Positions 47,301 through 60,332 of a DNA stretch of 64,000 bases are shown here, one piece after another; within the stretch, counting starts at the first letter, position 1, and each line of letters begins with the position of its first letter. Below the pieces are notes generated by a model, which saw only the letters and a program-made list of their open reading frames with translations, did not search any database and was not told the origin of the DNA. This DNA comes from Arthrobacter sp. V1I9 (GTDB taxonomy: Bacteria; Actinomycetota; Actinomycetes; Actinomycetales; Micrococcaceae). A program made the position numbers and the translations under genes. The stretch spans positions 1,240,001 through 1,304,000 of the forward strand of contig NZ_JAUSYU010000001.1 in NCBI RefSeq assembly GCF_030817075.1, in the 5' to 3' direction.

Positions 47301-48467
47301 TAGGCGGGCTGCTTCACCATAAATGACAACTCGCGTGCCGTGGCCCTTGGGGTAGCCCGCAAGCTGCATCACCAGGGAACGGACGATGCCGTCCGCCACT
47401 GCACCTGGTCCGCGGAGGGTTGTCCTGGGAATTCCTGGGTCCAGGAACACCGGAACCGCGCCTACGCCCGGAATGCCCACCGATGATACGGCTGGCTCGA
47501 CTCTCACATTCGCTGGCTGCGGAGCCTCACCGACCCGCAGCCAAACCCCTTCTCCGCCAGGGGAAACAGAGGTGGGGCCCTGCCGCTGATTTATGGCCAG
47601 CGCCAGGATGGCGAGGGAGGGGCCGGACCGGAGTCGTCTTTCCCGGTCTTCTGCCACGGCGGCTGCAACGGCTCGTGCGAGGTCGCGGCGCTGCCGGCGC
47701 CCTGAGGCGAGGGGCACCAGGACAGACACTGCGGAAGCGGCAGCAAAGGCAAGGAACATCCACATGCCGGTGAGCACGGCGAGTCCTATCCCGATCAGCA
47801 AGGGAAGCGTGGCGGTCAGCAGGAGTGCCGCCCTGTTGCCTGTATCCATCCGGCCAGTGACGGTGAGGGGCTGCTGGGTGGAGGTCCCGGCGTCGGCCAA
47901 TGCTTTGTCCGTTAGGTCAATAAAAACCAGCGACATGGTTGTGTTGCCGCAGGTGATGCTCGAGCCGGTGGAGACGACGGCGTTTCGGACCCGTTCGCCG
48001 TCGACGTGGATGCCGTTGGCGCTGTCCAGGTCAATGATCAGTATGTCCGTCTCGGTGACCACGAGGCGGGCGTGCTCTCGGGAGAGTTCGGGATCGGGGA
48101 TTACTATGCGGGTGCCGCTCCTGCCGATGGTGTAGGAACCCCGCCGCAGCGGCACAAGGGTGCCAGCTCCGACGCCGGTGTGGACGGCCAGGGCAAGCTG
48201 GGCGTCCTCGGCCGGCGGCCGTCGTCGGACCTTCCGCTCGTAGGTCCCGTCCACAAGAACCGCGCCGTTGACCAAGGGGGCCTCACCGACGGTCATCGAG
48301 CGGATGTCTTGGCCGCGAATAGTGATAGATCCGGTCCCGAACTTCTGAATCAGCTGGGCATGGACAACTTCGCCGCCAGTCCCTTCGGGTGCGTTGATGG
48401 TCAGCTCACATGGTGCTTCCTGCATCACGGAACCGGTGCTGCGGACCAGCGTGCAATGGAACTTCAT
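44387..48467 (-). CDS. EssC/EccC-like type VII secretion FtsK/SpoIIIE ATPase with N-terminal FHA domain (frameshift near 3' end)
   Basis: A ~1359-aa protein (after correction): an FHA domain (SYTIGRSGTRIVIPDPELSR, EHARLVV, NGIHVDGERV; ~90-185), two membrane helices (~212-252), a first FtsK domain with intact Walker A VAGTTGSGKSELLR (~570) and Walker B LVIVIDEFRML (~675), a degenerate second domain (IGAPSSGATEALEL) and a third P-loop (LGGAGSGKTNVLRAL). This layout is of the EssC type. The final ~48 residues of the uncorrected frame (stop at 44352) look out of frame. Dropping one base from CCCCC at 44497-44501 gives a family-like ending (VRFEVEATAPPGRAVLVSHG...) and a stop at 44387. No WXG100 substrate gene is in the window. 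Confidence 0.88.
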
Positions 48468-48493
48468 CGGTACAAATCCTCACGGCCTTTTAG

Positions 48494-51885
<3,392 letters not shown>

Positions 51886-52755
51886 ATGGGGAGCCAGATT
51901 GACGAGCTGGTTAAGCCCGGGACAGGCCGGGGTCTCCTCGACATCTACGGTGACCGCTTCCTTCTGAAGCTGCTGGTACGCAAGGAAATCAAAATCCGCT
52001 ACCGCGGATCCGTGCTCGGGCTGATGTGGTCCTATGTGAAACCGCTGATGCAGTTTCTCATCTACTTCATCGCGTTGGGCGTCTTCCTGAACCTTGAGCA
52101 AGGGACACCGAACTACGCCATTTATCTCTTTTCGGGCATTGTCCTGGTCAACTTCTTCACGGAGTCTTTGTCCAATGCCACCCGTTCCATCGTGGATAAC
52201 CGGGACCTCATCCGGAAAATCTACCTCCCGCGGGAGTTGTTTCCGGCGGCGACCGTGTGGGTCTCGGCGGCTCACTTCCTGCCGCAACTGCTGGTGCTGG
52301 TGGCGGCGTGCCTGGTTGTGGGCTGGACGCCGTCTGTCCTGCAACTGGCCGCTGCCGTCCTGATCTTCTTCATGATGGCAGTGCTGGCCACCGGCCTGGG
52401 CCTGATGTTTGGCGCCGTCAACGTCTATTTCCGCGACTCCGAGAACATCGTGGACATGATCGTTATGGTTGTCACCTGGGCCTCGCCTGTTCTTTACGTC
52501 TGGACCATGGTGGAGCGCGTCATGGGGCCCTGGTACTGGGTCTACCAGCTGAACCCGATCACCACCGCAGTCGAGGTCTTCCACTGGACTTTCTGGGAAC
52601 CGACGCTGAAGGCGGACCAGGTGGTCAGCGACACCATGCCCCCCGACCTTCTCGGCTTCTGGCTCCCGATGTCGCTGCTCATCTCTCTCGCCATCCTGTT
52701 CCTTGGTCAGTTGATGTTCCGCCGCCTTTCCGTACATTTCGCCCAGGAGCTTTGA
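51886..52755 (+). CDS. ABC-2 type polysaccharide exporter permease (Wzm/TagG/RfbD-like)
   Basis: A 289-aa protein of the ABC-2 family with about six membrane helices (VLGLMWSYVKPLMQFLIYFIALGVFL; LFSGIVLVNFFTESL; AVLIFFMMAVLATGLGLMFGAVNVYFRDSENIVDM). With the ATPase next door it should carry a lipid-linked glycopolymer across the membrane, like mycobacterial Rv3783. It starts directly after the glfT2 stop. Confidence 0.9.
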   Translation: MGSQIDELVKPGTGRGLLDIYGDRFLLKLLVRKEIKIRYRGSVLGLMWSYVKPLMQFLIYFIALGVFLNLEQGTPNYAIYLFSGIVLVNFFTESLSNATRSIVDNRDLIRKIYLPRELFPAATVWVSAAHFLPQLLVLVAACLVVGWTPSVLQLAAAVLIFFMMAVLATGLGLMFGAVNVYFRDSENIVDMIVMVVTWASPVLYVWTMVERVMGPWYWVYQLNPITTAVEVFHWTFWEPTLKADQVVSDTMPPDLLGFWLPMSLLISLAILFLGQLMFRRLSVHFAQEL

Positions 52756-52756
52756 C

Positions 52757-53506
52757 ATGACCTCGCATGGCCACGTAGCCATTAGCTGCACCGGACTCCG
52801 GAAGCAGTTCGTCCTGCGGCACACCCGCTCCCTCAAGGAAGCTCTCGTGTGGCTGGTCAAGGGCCGCAAGGGCGATCTCTCCAAGAGGTTCCTTGCACTC
52901 AAGGACGTCTCGCTCGAAGTGAAACAGGGAGAGACCGTGGCTCTCATGGGACTTAACGGTTCCGGTAAATCGACTTTGTTGAAGCTGATCTCAGGCGTGC
53001 TGCAGCCGGACGGCGGAACAGTGCGGACGCGTGGCCGGGTAGCAGGACTGATCGAGGTCGGGGCCGGCTTCCATCATGACCTCAGCGGACGGGACAACGT
53101 TTATCTGAACGGCGCCATCCTGGGTATGTCGGAGAAGCACATCGATGAAATGTTCGACTCCATCGTGGAGTTCTCCGAGATCGGTGAGTTCATCGACACC
53201 GAAGTAAAGTTCTATTCCTCGGGCATGTACCTCCGGTTGGCGTTCTCCATCGCGGTACATACGGACCCCGAGGTCTTCCTTATTGACGAAATCCTCGCCG
53301 TCGGCGACGAACCCTTCCAGCGCAAGTGCATTGCGAAAATCAAGGAACTGTCGGACAAAGGCAAGACGCTTTTTGTTGTAAGCCATGACCTGGACCTCGT
53401 TTCTACAGTATGTGAGCGCGGTGTCCTGTTGGAACACGGTGAAGTGTTGATGGACGGACCCGTCCGGGACGTGGTGGCGCAGCTCAGGCGACGGTCAGCA
53501 GCCTGA
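52757..53506 (+). CDS. ABC exporter ATPase (Wzt/TagH/RfbE-like)
   Basis: A 249-aa ATPase. Walker A is GLNGSGKSTLLK (~65), the signature is YSSGMYLRLAFS (~153) and Walker B VFLIDEILAVGDEPF. It has the polysaccharide-exporter-type N-terminal extension before Walker A but ends without the C-terminal carbohydrate-binding domain of Wzt, like the mycobacterial galactan exporter Rv3781. It overlaps nothing but starts 1 nt after the permease stop. Confidence 0.92.
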   Translation: MTSHGHVAISCTGLRKQFVLRHTRSLKEALVWLVKGRKGDLSKRFLALKDVSLEVKQGETVALMGLNGSGKSTLLKLISGVLQPDGGTVRTRGRVAGLIEVGAGFHHDLSGRDNVYLNGAILGMSEKHIDEMFDSIVEFSEIGEFIDTEVKFYSSGMYLRLAFSIAVHTDPEVFLIDEILAVGDEPFQRKCIAKIKELSDKGKTLFVVSHDLDLVSTVCERGVLLEHGEVLMDGPVRDVVAQLRRRSAA

Positions 53507-53637
53507 GTCCGGTCACATGCATGCCGTTGTGGACGGTAGGGCTGGAAGCATCGGGGTACCCTTGAACGTGTGCCGCTGCAGGTCGGCGCCTCATCAACGG
53601 GTGCTTTACGAAGAGATTTGATGGATGAGGAGCAGGA

Positions 53638-55770
53638 GTGACGGAGCAGCCCACTCTCGTGCGATCTGAGCTGCGGCGCTCCGGGTCCACGGGCGTGCGC
53701 AAGGATATTCAGGCGTTGAGGGCTGTCGCTGTCGGCCTTGTGGTTATCAACCATCTGTGGCCGGAACTGCTCCCGGGCGGCTACGTCGGCGTCGACGTTT
53801 TCTTCGTCATCTCGGGTTACTTGATCACCAAGCATCTCCTTGCACAACTCGACGAAACCGGCAGACTCCGTCTTGCTAGGTTCTACGCCCGCCGTGCGAA
53901 GCGGCTGCTGCCCGCAGCACTGCTTGTTGGTGGAGTTTCCTTGGCGGCAGTCTGGATCATGCTTCCCTTCTCACGTTGGACGAGCGTGGCGCAGGAAACG
54001 CTTGCGTCAGTTTTTTACATTGAGAACTGGGTGCTCGCCGCCAAGTCGGTAGACTATTCGGCTCACAATGAGCAGGCGTCGACGGTTCAGCACTACTGGT
54101 CCTTGTCGGTGGAAGAACAGTTCTACCTCATCTGGCCCCTGTTGTTGCTCGGTTTGTTTGTGCTCGCCCGACGGAAATCCGCTGGCAACAGAGTTGTGCG
54201 GCTTTTGGGCATGGGCGTTGTGTTCGCGGCGTCGCTGGCGTTTAGCATCTATTTCACAGAGACCAGCAAGAGCCAGGCGTACTTCGTCACACCCACGCGT
54301 GCATACGAGTTTGCAGCCGGGGCGCTCATTGCATTGGCCGCCTTTGAGCGCGTCCCCCAGTCCGTGGCTGCATACTGGAACATCAGGGGCTGCCTGCAGT
54401 GGCTTGGCTACGGTTTGATTCTCGTCGCCGCGCTTGCGTTCACTCAACAGACAGAGTTTCCGGGCTACTTAGCCCTAATTCCGGTCTTCGGAACGGTTCT
54501 AGTCATCGTCTCAGGACCCCGCGGGCCCTTGTGGTCACCCAACGTTCCGTTGAACGCCCGCCCGGTCCAGTATTTGGGTGACATTTCATACTCTTTGTAT
54601 CTGTGGCACTGGCCGCTCATCGTGCTGGGCCCGAGTCTGCTCAGCCGTGAATTATCCACAACGGATCGGTTCGGCCTGCTCGCAATCGCACTTCTGCTGT
54701 CGGGACTAACCAAGAAATTTGTCGAGGACCCGGGCCGCAGCAAACTGTTTGCACAATCCAAACCGCGAGTAACGCTGCTGTCAACGGTGGCCGCGATGTC
54801 GGTTATGGCTTTGCTGTGTGGTGCACTCCTTGCGGGCGCGGGAGCAGCTCAAAGCGCCGAAGCCCAGCGTATTAGTGACCTCCAGAATGGGCCGTGCTAT
54901 GGAGGGCGCAGTATGAATCCGGAGAACTCCTGTCCGAATGCCTTCAGCGATCCACTCGTGAACAACGTTGGCCCGGCGGAAGCGCCCTGGTTCTCTGAAC
55001 CCGAGTGCAAGCTGGCATCCAATCCGATTACCGTGCAGGACAAGAAATACCTGAACGAGTGTGACTTCTCCGACGGGAAACAGGGGGCTGCCGACGTCTG
55101 GCTCGTGGGAGATTCACATGCGGAGCAGTGGAAGGTGGGCATTATCGAGCTGGCCCGAAAAAACGGTTGGCGGCTACATGAAAGTCTTCTCGGCGGCTGC
55201 CCGGTCATTGACGCCACGCGGGTGGCCTTTATGGATGTCCGCACCCGTAGCACTGCGGTTCAGCAGCGCTGCCTCGAGTGGAGCCGGCTGGTCTCCGACC
55301 GCATTCTGACTGAGAAACCGGACATGGTGTTTGTTTCATCGTTCGGGTCCAAGGAGACTGTCGATGATGGGAGCGGTGGCTCGCAGGTTGAGCAATATGC
55401 CTCCGGAGTCCGGTCCAGGATCGGTGCCTGGGCAGAGAACGGCACGCGCATCTTCCTGTTGCGGGACACTCCGCTGACGCTAAATAAGACCACCTCCGAA
55501 TGTCTGGCACGCAACCGCGGGAACGCACCGGCATGCGCTAATGACCGCACCGTGGCGCTGCCGCCGGATCCTATGGCGGAAGGCGTCAGAAAACTTGGCT
55601 CTGCCAACGCGCATGTGCTGGACTTGTCCGACCAGTTCTGCGATTTACGTAGTTGTTATGCCGCCATCGGCGGCTTGCACGTCTACTTTGACGCCGATCA
55701 CGTGTCAAGGAGCTATATAAGATCTTTGCAGCCCGTCCTTGAGTCACGCTTCCGCGAGGCTTCCGGATGA
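53638..55770 (+). CDS. Membrane acyltransferase with C-terminal SGNH domain (OafA type)
   Basis: A 710-aa protein. The first ~390 residues form the acyltransferase-3 membrane domain, with KDIQALRAVAVGLVVINHLWPE (catalytic His in NH) and YVGVDVFFVISGYLITKHLL. The C-terminal third is an SGNH domain, with VWLVGDSHAEQW (~489) and the DxxH motif in FDADHVSRS (~684). Such enzymes O-acetylate wall polysaccharides. The GTG start has AGGAGCAGGA upstream. It probably decorates the polymer made by this locus. Confidence 0.9.
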   Translation: MTEQPTLVRSELRRSGSTGVRKDIQALRAVAVGLVVINHLWPELLPGGYVGVDVFFVISGYLITKHLLAQLDETGRLRLARFYARRAKRLLPAALLVGGVSLAAVWIMLPFSRWTSVAQETLASVFYIENWVLAAKSVDYSAHNEQASTVQHYWSLSVEEQFYLIWPLLLLGLFVLARRKSAGNRVVRLLGMGVVFAASLAFSIYFTETSKSQAYFVTPTRAYEFAAGALIALAAFERVPQSVAAYWNIRGCLQWLGYGLILVAALAFTQQTEFPGYLALIPVFGTVLVIVSGPRGPLWSPNVPLNARPVQYLGDISYSLYLWHWPLIVLGPSLLSRELSTTDRFGLLAIALLLSGLTKKFVEDPGRSKLFAQSKPRVTLLSTVAAMSVMALLCGALLAGAGAAQSAEAQRISDLQNGPCYGGRSMNPENSCPNAFSDPLVNNVGPAEAPWFSEPECKLASNPITVQDKKYLNECDFSDGKQGAADVWLVGDSHAEQWKVGIIELARKNGWRLHESLLGGCPVIDATRVAFMDVRTRSTAVQQRCLEWSRLVSDRILTEKPDMVFVSSFGSKETVDDGSGGSQVEQYASGVRSRIGAWAENGTRIFLLRDTPLTLNKTTSECLARNRGNAPACANDRTVALPPDPMAEGVRKLGSANAHVLDLSDQFCDLRSCYAAIGGLHVYFDADHVSRSYIRSLQPVLESRFREASG

Positions 55771-55853
55771 TTTCGCTGCAACTGTATACGCGGACTTGTC
55801 CGTTTGCCGTTTCCGGGATGAGTACATCCAACGAGTTGCTGAGGATTGAATAG

Positions 55854-56894
55854 ATGGCCATGAAGGACAGCGCAGTACAGGTGTTTAAACGGCGCGGTTT
55901 CCTTGCGTTCATGGGTGCACTGCCCTTGGCGCTCGCTTCCTGCGCGCAGGAGTCGAAGACCGTGGTGGCGACCGCCAGCGCCGATGCCTTCCCCGTTACT
56001 GTCGACCACGAGTTTGGCTCAACCATCCTCGACGCTCCGCCGCAACACGTGGTGGTCCTGGGCGCCGCGGAAGCAGATATCTGCACGGCCCTGGGACTCG
56101 GTCCTGGGGGCATGTCCAAAACCGCGCAGACTCCCTGGTTCACTGTGGCCTTGAGGGCAATCGACGGGCCCGTTCCATACTTCTTCAACGACCGGCACGG
56201 GATACCGGTTGAGGAAATTAAGACGCTGAAGCCGGACGTAATCTTGGGTCTCGGGTCAAGCTTGTCGCGAGACACATATATCGAGCTGTCAGAATTTGCG
56301 CCTGTAGTAATTCCGGCGAAGAACCAAGCAGTACGTGACTGGCGGTCGAATGTCAGGCTCATCGGCCGCGTCCTGGGCCGTGAAGACGCGGCGAAGGCTC
56401 TGATCGACACAACGCAGGATGCAATCAAGTCCGCAGGTCAGGACTACCCTGGACTCCCGGGGTCCACTGTTCTGTACCTCAGCGCGTCTTCCGTTCCCGG
56501 TGCAGATATTCGCGTCTTCTCCGATTCCTCCCTGCCCGTGAAACTCCTGAAGGAATTCGGGCTGGCCAACGCGCCCGCCTTGGACTTTGTTAAGGCTCAG
56601 GGGCGACCCGCGGATACCTCGGAATCCCCGGCCTCCTACTGGCTGCCAAACGAGCGGGCATCGGTACTTTCCGCCGATGTCTTGATTGTTTCAATTGGAG
56701 CCGACGACATGGCTGCCTTTAAGGCGAAGGGGGCGGTGCCTTCATTGCCAGCCTTCGGGAAGGGGCAGGTCTATTTCGTGTCAGGTAATGAGGCTTTGTC
56801 GATGGAACTGGGCTCCCCGCTTGGCATCGCCTGGGCCGGAAGAAACATCGTTCCTGAAATTGCCAAGGCGGCTTATCTGTCAACGACCAGATAG
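55854..56894 (+). CDS. ABC-type Fe3+-siderophore-like substrate-binding lipoprotein, Tat-type signal
   Basis: A 346-aa solute receptor of the cluster-8/FepB fold (VVVLGAAEADICTALGLGPGGM; EIKTLKPDVILGLGSSLS; YWLPNERASVLSADVLIVS). The signal peptide carries a twin-Arg RRGFLAFMG followed by lipobox LASC, so it may be a Tat-exported lipoprotein. GAGGA lies before the ATG. No permease or ATPase for iron transport is nearby, so the protein is an orphan and its ligand is unknown. Confidence 0.8.
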   Translation: MAMKDSAVQVFKRRGFLAFMGALPLALASCAQESKTVVATASADAFPVTVDHEFGSTILDAPPQHVVVLGAAEADICTALGLGPGGMSKTAQTPWFTVALRAIDGPVPYFFNDRHGIPVEEIKTLKPDVILGLGSSLSRDTYIELSEFAPVVIPAKNQAVRDWRSNVRLIGRVLGREDAAKALIDTTQDAIKSAGQDYPGLPGSTVLYLSASSVPGADIRVFSDSSLPVKLLKEFGLANAPALDFVKAQGRPADTSESPASYWLPNERASVLSADVLIVSIGADDMAAFKAKGAVPSLPAFGKGQVYFVSGNEALSMELGSPLGIAWAGRNIVPEIAKAAYLSTTR

Positions 56895-57347
56895 GGAAGG
56901 AGTACGACGGCGGTTCGGCAGCCCCCAGGTCCCATTCCGGGGCAATGTCGGGACGTTTAGGGCCTTGACCGCGTCGCTCCGATTCAATCCCTGTCCGCGC
57001 AACTGCAGGTACTCTTCGCGCGGGGGTGACTGGCAGGCCGACTCGCGATACCCGCCTTCCGTGCCCAACGGAACCCCGTGTTCAGATTCAGGCTGAGCTC
57101 GGCAGCAGCAACAGTGACGCTTCCAACCCGCTCCAGAGCTGAGAAGAACTCACTGTCGCGCTTCCGAGTCGATCATAAGCCCGGAAGAACTCTTTTCTCT
57201 GCTGAACAGTTGATCTCCGATACTTCCGAGGCCCCACGGTTACATTGCTTAGAATGCGGCACGGTCGTTGCAACTCCCAAATTTCTGGGTGTTGCAGCGA
57301 CCGTTAGGAGCCAAGCCCACGCGCTGGACGGCCGCCGTCATTGACGG
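56895..57347. other. Gene-poor 453-bp spacer between convergent genes
   Basis: No convincing coding sequence is seen on either strand; short open frames have no recognisable family or ribosome site. The right end holds a long hairpin at 57261-57304. The rest has no repeat or element that I can recognise. It may be the remains of a lost gene. Confidence 0.5.
57261..57304 (+). terminator. Long stem-loop, probable terminator between convergent genes
   Basis: A 14-bp outer stem (ACGGTCGTTGCAAC / GTTGCAGCGACCGT, one G-T pair), then a T-T mismatch, then CCCA / TGGG, with a 6-nt loop AATTTC. It has no T-run but lies 43 bp before the convergent gene end. Confidence 0.5.
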
Positions 57348-59402
57348 TCAGCCGCAAGCGGTTACCCGGAACAGTCTGGCCTTGCCGACGGCCTTGACCA
57401 GTTCCACGCCGGGGGCCGAATTATCGGCAAGGTCTCGAACGCCGAGGAGGGGTTCGGCGCGGGGGGTGATTTCGGTATCGCCCAAGTCAAGGGCCCAGTA
57501 GGCTTTCAGGTCATGAATGGCCGGGCAGACGCGGGGGTTGTACGCAGCCTCGCTCCAGTGGTCCAGAAGCAGCTGTTCCTGTTCTGTCCTGATGCCGAAA
57601 ATGTGCGGCGCAACGGTTCGCCGTCCGCTGAACGCATAGACCAGCGCCGCGCCCGTCCGGGGGTTGCCGACGATGACATCGGTGGCTGGGACCAGCCCGG
57701 CCACCTCGTTGAACAGGGCGACTTCATCGGTGCTCACAAGGCCAGACACATCACTGGTCGTGAACACTGTTTGAAGACGGTTCTGCACTCCGCTTAGCGA
57801 TCCACCCTGGACGCCGAGGCCGAGGGCCAGGAGAACCGCGCACCCCGCGGCCACTCCCGTGCTGCCCGGGAACCTGGTAATGAGTCGGGAGGCGGCTTTC
57901 GGCAATGGACCGGTATTGCTGGCCGCCTGGCCCACGAACGTACCCGCAAGCCAGCGCACGCGCCAAACGATCCATTCTGCACCCAAGACAACAATTGGCA
58001 GAGTGACCATCGGCAGAAGGGCCGCAAGGCGGTAGCTGTCGGTATACCAGACCCCAGTGAGGAAATCTCGGAAAGCGCCGTTTGACCAGCTCGAGACCAC
58101 GATAAAAAGGACACCGCCAACGGCGTACATGCCTGCCACCCACCACAGCCGCCGGAAATGGCGTGCAATGACATAAAGACCGATGATCGTCAGGATCAGA
58201 AGGAGCCAAGCCGTCGTAGTTCCCATCGGGGCACTGCCCAGAATTTCGCCGAGGGCCTTCGCGTTGGTCTGGAACGAAGTCCACCCCGCCGTAGCGAGGC
58301 TAGGGCGGACGACGGTCCAAACACCCAGAGTCACCACAGCGTAGCTGGCAGTAAACGCCAGCCATCTCCAGGCGCTGGACTTGGTTGAAGCACCGTTCCT
58401 GGCGGCGATGACGGCCCGTACGCAGGCGGCCACGACCACGGGACAGGCAAAACCGAGGAGCGCCACGAAGGCGCTGGGGTGGGAGAGTGCAAGGCCAGGC
58501 AGAGTGGCCAGCAGGGCCAGCCCGGGGGGCAGCCACGATCGTCCGGGGGTACGCGACATGCCGAGGGCTTCAATGGCGAGACCCAGCACCGCCGGAAGAA
58601 GGGCGAGCGCCGCGTGGTTCGGATACAGAACGCCATAGGCGACCATAAGGTAGGGGAAGGCGCTGAAACCGGCAGACAGCACGCCGGCCGCGAGCAGCGG
58701 CATCGGCCGGTAACCGACCACCCTGCTGATGAGAAAGATGCACGCCAGAGGCCAGACGACCGCACCGGTGATGATTGTCCCGACGTTCACAGCGACCATT
58801 ACCGAGGGTGCGCCGAGCATAAGTACCAGAGCCATGGAGTCATGCATTGCTGCCGGGTAGAGCCCGCGGGATGCCTCGGTGAGGTTGCCCAGAATGAGCG
58901 TCGAACCATTTTGGGTCTCTGCAATGTGGCGGACGGCATTGAGATGATAAATGTTATCGAAGGTCTCGGAGAAGCTCTCCGGGGAACCGAAGCCAACGAT
59001 GTACCTCGCGCCGATGATCAGTGCTGGAAACAGGACGGCTACCGGGACGGCAAGCCGCGACACCCAGACACCTGTGTCTGAGGCGGATAAGCGGACGTTC
59101 GACTCGAGGCTCCATTGAGTGGTGAGCCCGTCCCGTTCCCGGCGCAGCCGGAGCAGGCGACTGGCGGCCAGCACCAGCACGGCGAGCAAGCCCGCGACGG
59201 CGAAATACGTGACGGGGTTAAACGGGAGCCGCAGGTAGGGCAGTACGACAGCTACAGAGCCGGCTACCGAAGCTGAGACCGGTGCCGCCAGCGCGGCAAG
59301 ATTGAGCCGCCGCACTCCAGCTGCGGCAAGGATCAGCAGGCCCGGCAGGAAGTAGACCAGTAATGTTGCGGCGAACGTAGGGAGGGTTTCCCACCAAGTC
59401 AT
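57348..59402 (-). CDS. DUF6541-type polytopic membrane protein (possible glycosyltransferase)
   Basis: A 684-aa protein with about a dozen membrane helices over residues ~8-545 and a ~130-aa extracellular C-terminal domain. A charged loop early on has the GT-C-like pattern FSETFDNIYHLNAVRHI (~145-161), in the style of DUF6541 proteins. It may be a polyprenyl-phosphate-dependent glycosyltransferase; this is inferred. ATG with GAGGAGC upstream. It is the only minus-strand gene inside the glycopolymer region apart from the cytidylyltransferase. Confidence 0.7.
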   Translation of the reverse strand: MTWWETLPTFAATLLVYFLPGLLILAAAGVRRLNLAALAAPVSASVAGSVAVVLPYLRLPFNPVTYFAVAGLLAVLVLAASRLLRLRRERDGLTTQWSLESNVRLSASDTGVWVSRLAVPVAVLFPALIIGARYIVGFGSPESFSETFDNIYHLNAVRHIAETQNGSTLILGNLTEASRGLYPAAMHDSMALVLMLGAPSVMVAVNVGTIITGAVVWPLACIFLISRVVGYRPMPLLAAGVLSAGFSAFPYLMVAYGVLYPNHAALALLPAVLGLAIEALGMSRTPGRSWLPPGLALLATLPGLALSHPSAFVALLGFACPVVVAACVRAVIAARNGASTKSSAWRWLAFTASYAVVTLGVWTVVRPSLATAGWTSFQTNAKALGEILGSAPMGTTTAWLLLILTIIGLYVIARHFRRLWWVAGMYAVGGVLFIVVSSWSNGAFRDFLTGVWYTDSYRLAALLPMVTLPIVVLGAEWIVWRVRWLAGTFVGQAASNTGPLPKAASRLITRFPGSTGVAAGCAVLLALGLGVQGGSLSGVQNRLQTVFTTSDVSGLVSTDEVALFNEVAGLVPATDVIVGNPRTGAALVYAFSGRRTVAPHIFGIRTEQEQLLLDHWSEAAYNPRVCPAIHDLKAYWALDLGDTEITPRAEPLLGVRDLADNSAPGVELVKAVGKARLFRVTACG

Positions 59403-59541
59403 CGATCAAGCTCCTCATAAGTCACACCCAACCTTACAAGGATGGGCAACTTGCTTGGAATTCGCGGGCATGGGGGGAGATACGCCGTGGTGTCAGGTCC
59501 GCACGTCGTTTCATGCCGTCAAGGGGACGCGCTCTCACCGC

Positions 59542-59547
59542 TATACT
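59542..59547 (+). promoter_or_regulatory. -10 box upstream of the GT2 gene
   Basis: TATACT ends 8 nt before the ATG, without a Shine-Dalgarno site, consistent with a leaderless or near-leaderless transcript. Confidence 0.5.
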
Positions 59548-59555
59548 TGCAAATC

Positions 59556-60329
59556 ATGGGTAACTCACAGCGATCTGGCGTGCTCATTGTCATGCCAGCG
59601 TGGAACGAAGCAGAAGCGATCGGAAATACCATCCGCCACGTGTTATCTACAGTTCCTCAGCATGACGTTCTGGTCGTCGACGACGGCTCCAAGGACGACA
59701 CGCCCCGGATCGCCCAGGAAGCCGGGGCCACGGTGCTTCGTTTGCCGTTTAACCTTGGCGTCGGCGGGGCCATGCGGGCAGGGTTCAAATACGCTCTCCG
59801 CAACAGGTACCGGGCCGTTATACAGGTGGATGCTGACGGGCAACACGATCCGCACGATATCGATCGCGTCCTGGCAGGCCTCGAACATGCGGATATTTCA
59901 ATCGGTGCAAGGTTCGCGGGCAAAGGCAATTATGGTGCCAAGGGTCCTCGCCGTTGGGCTATGTTTTTTCTCGCCAAGGTCATTTCCGGCATTGCCGGGA
60001 CGAGCCTCACCGACGTGACGTCCGGGTTTCGCGCCGCGAACGAGACTGCGATTCGGCAATATATTTCGCACTTTCCGGCTGAATACCTGGGCGACACCAT
60101 CGACTCCCTTGTGGTGGCGATCAAGTCCGGCTGCACGGTAACGCAGGTGCCTGTGGAGATGAAAGCACGTCAGGCGGGCACCCCCAGCCAGGGTCCGGTA
60201 AAGGCTTCAATCTACTTAGCCAGGTCCGGGCTTGTTCTGTGTTTTGCGCTGGCGCGCCGCAGGACACCCCGGGTAACCGAATTACATGCGCCGCTGTCCG
60301 GCGACATCGCCGGAGAGGGAAGTGCCTAA
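59556..60329 (+). CDS. Family 2 glycosyltransferase (DPM1/GtrB-like)
   Basis: A 257-aa cytosolic GT-A enzyme. IVMPAWNEAEAIGNTI and VLVVDDGSKDDTPRIAQEAGA are the UDP-binding face, QVDADGQHDPHDI (~90) the metal DxD, and TDVTSGFRA the acceptor loop. It resembles polyprenyl-phosphate glucosyl/mannosyl transferases without the membrane helices; the DUF2304 protein next to it may supply a membrane anchor. ATG at 59556 is chosen because the GT2 fold begins there and the TATACT box is just upstream. Confidence 0.87.
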   Translation: MGNSQRSGVLIVMPAWNEAEAIGNTIRHVLSTVPQHDVLVVDDGSKDDTPRIAQEAGATVLRLPFNLGVGGAMRAGFKYALRNRYRAVIQVDADGQHDPHDIDRVLAGLEHADISIGARFAGKGNYGAKGPRRWAMFFLAKVISGIAGTSLTDVTSGFRAANETAIRQYISHFPAEYLGDTIDSLVVAIKSGCTVTQVPVEMKARQAGTPSQGPVKASIYLARSGLVLCFALARRRTPRVTELHAPLSGDIAGEGSA

Positions 60330-60332
60330 GGA

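Noticed and set aside
57078..57344. 88-codon plus-strand frame in the gene-poor spacer
   Set aside because: No ribosome site or recognised family, and it runs through the long hairpin.
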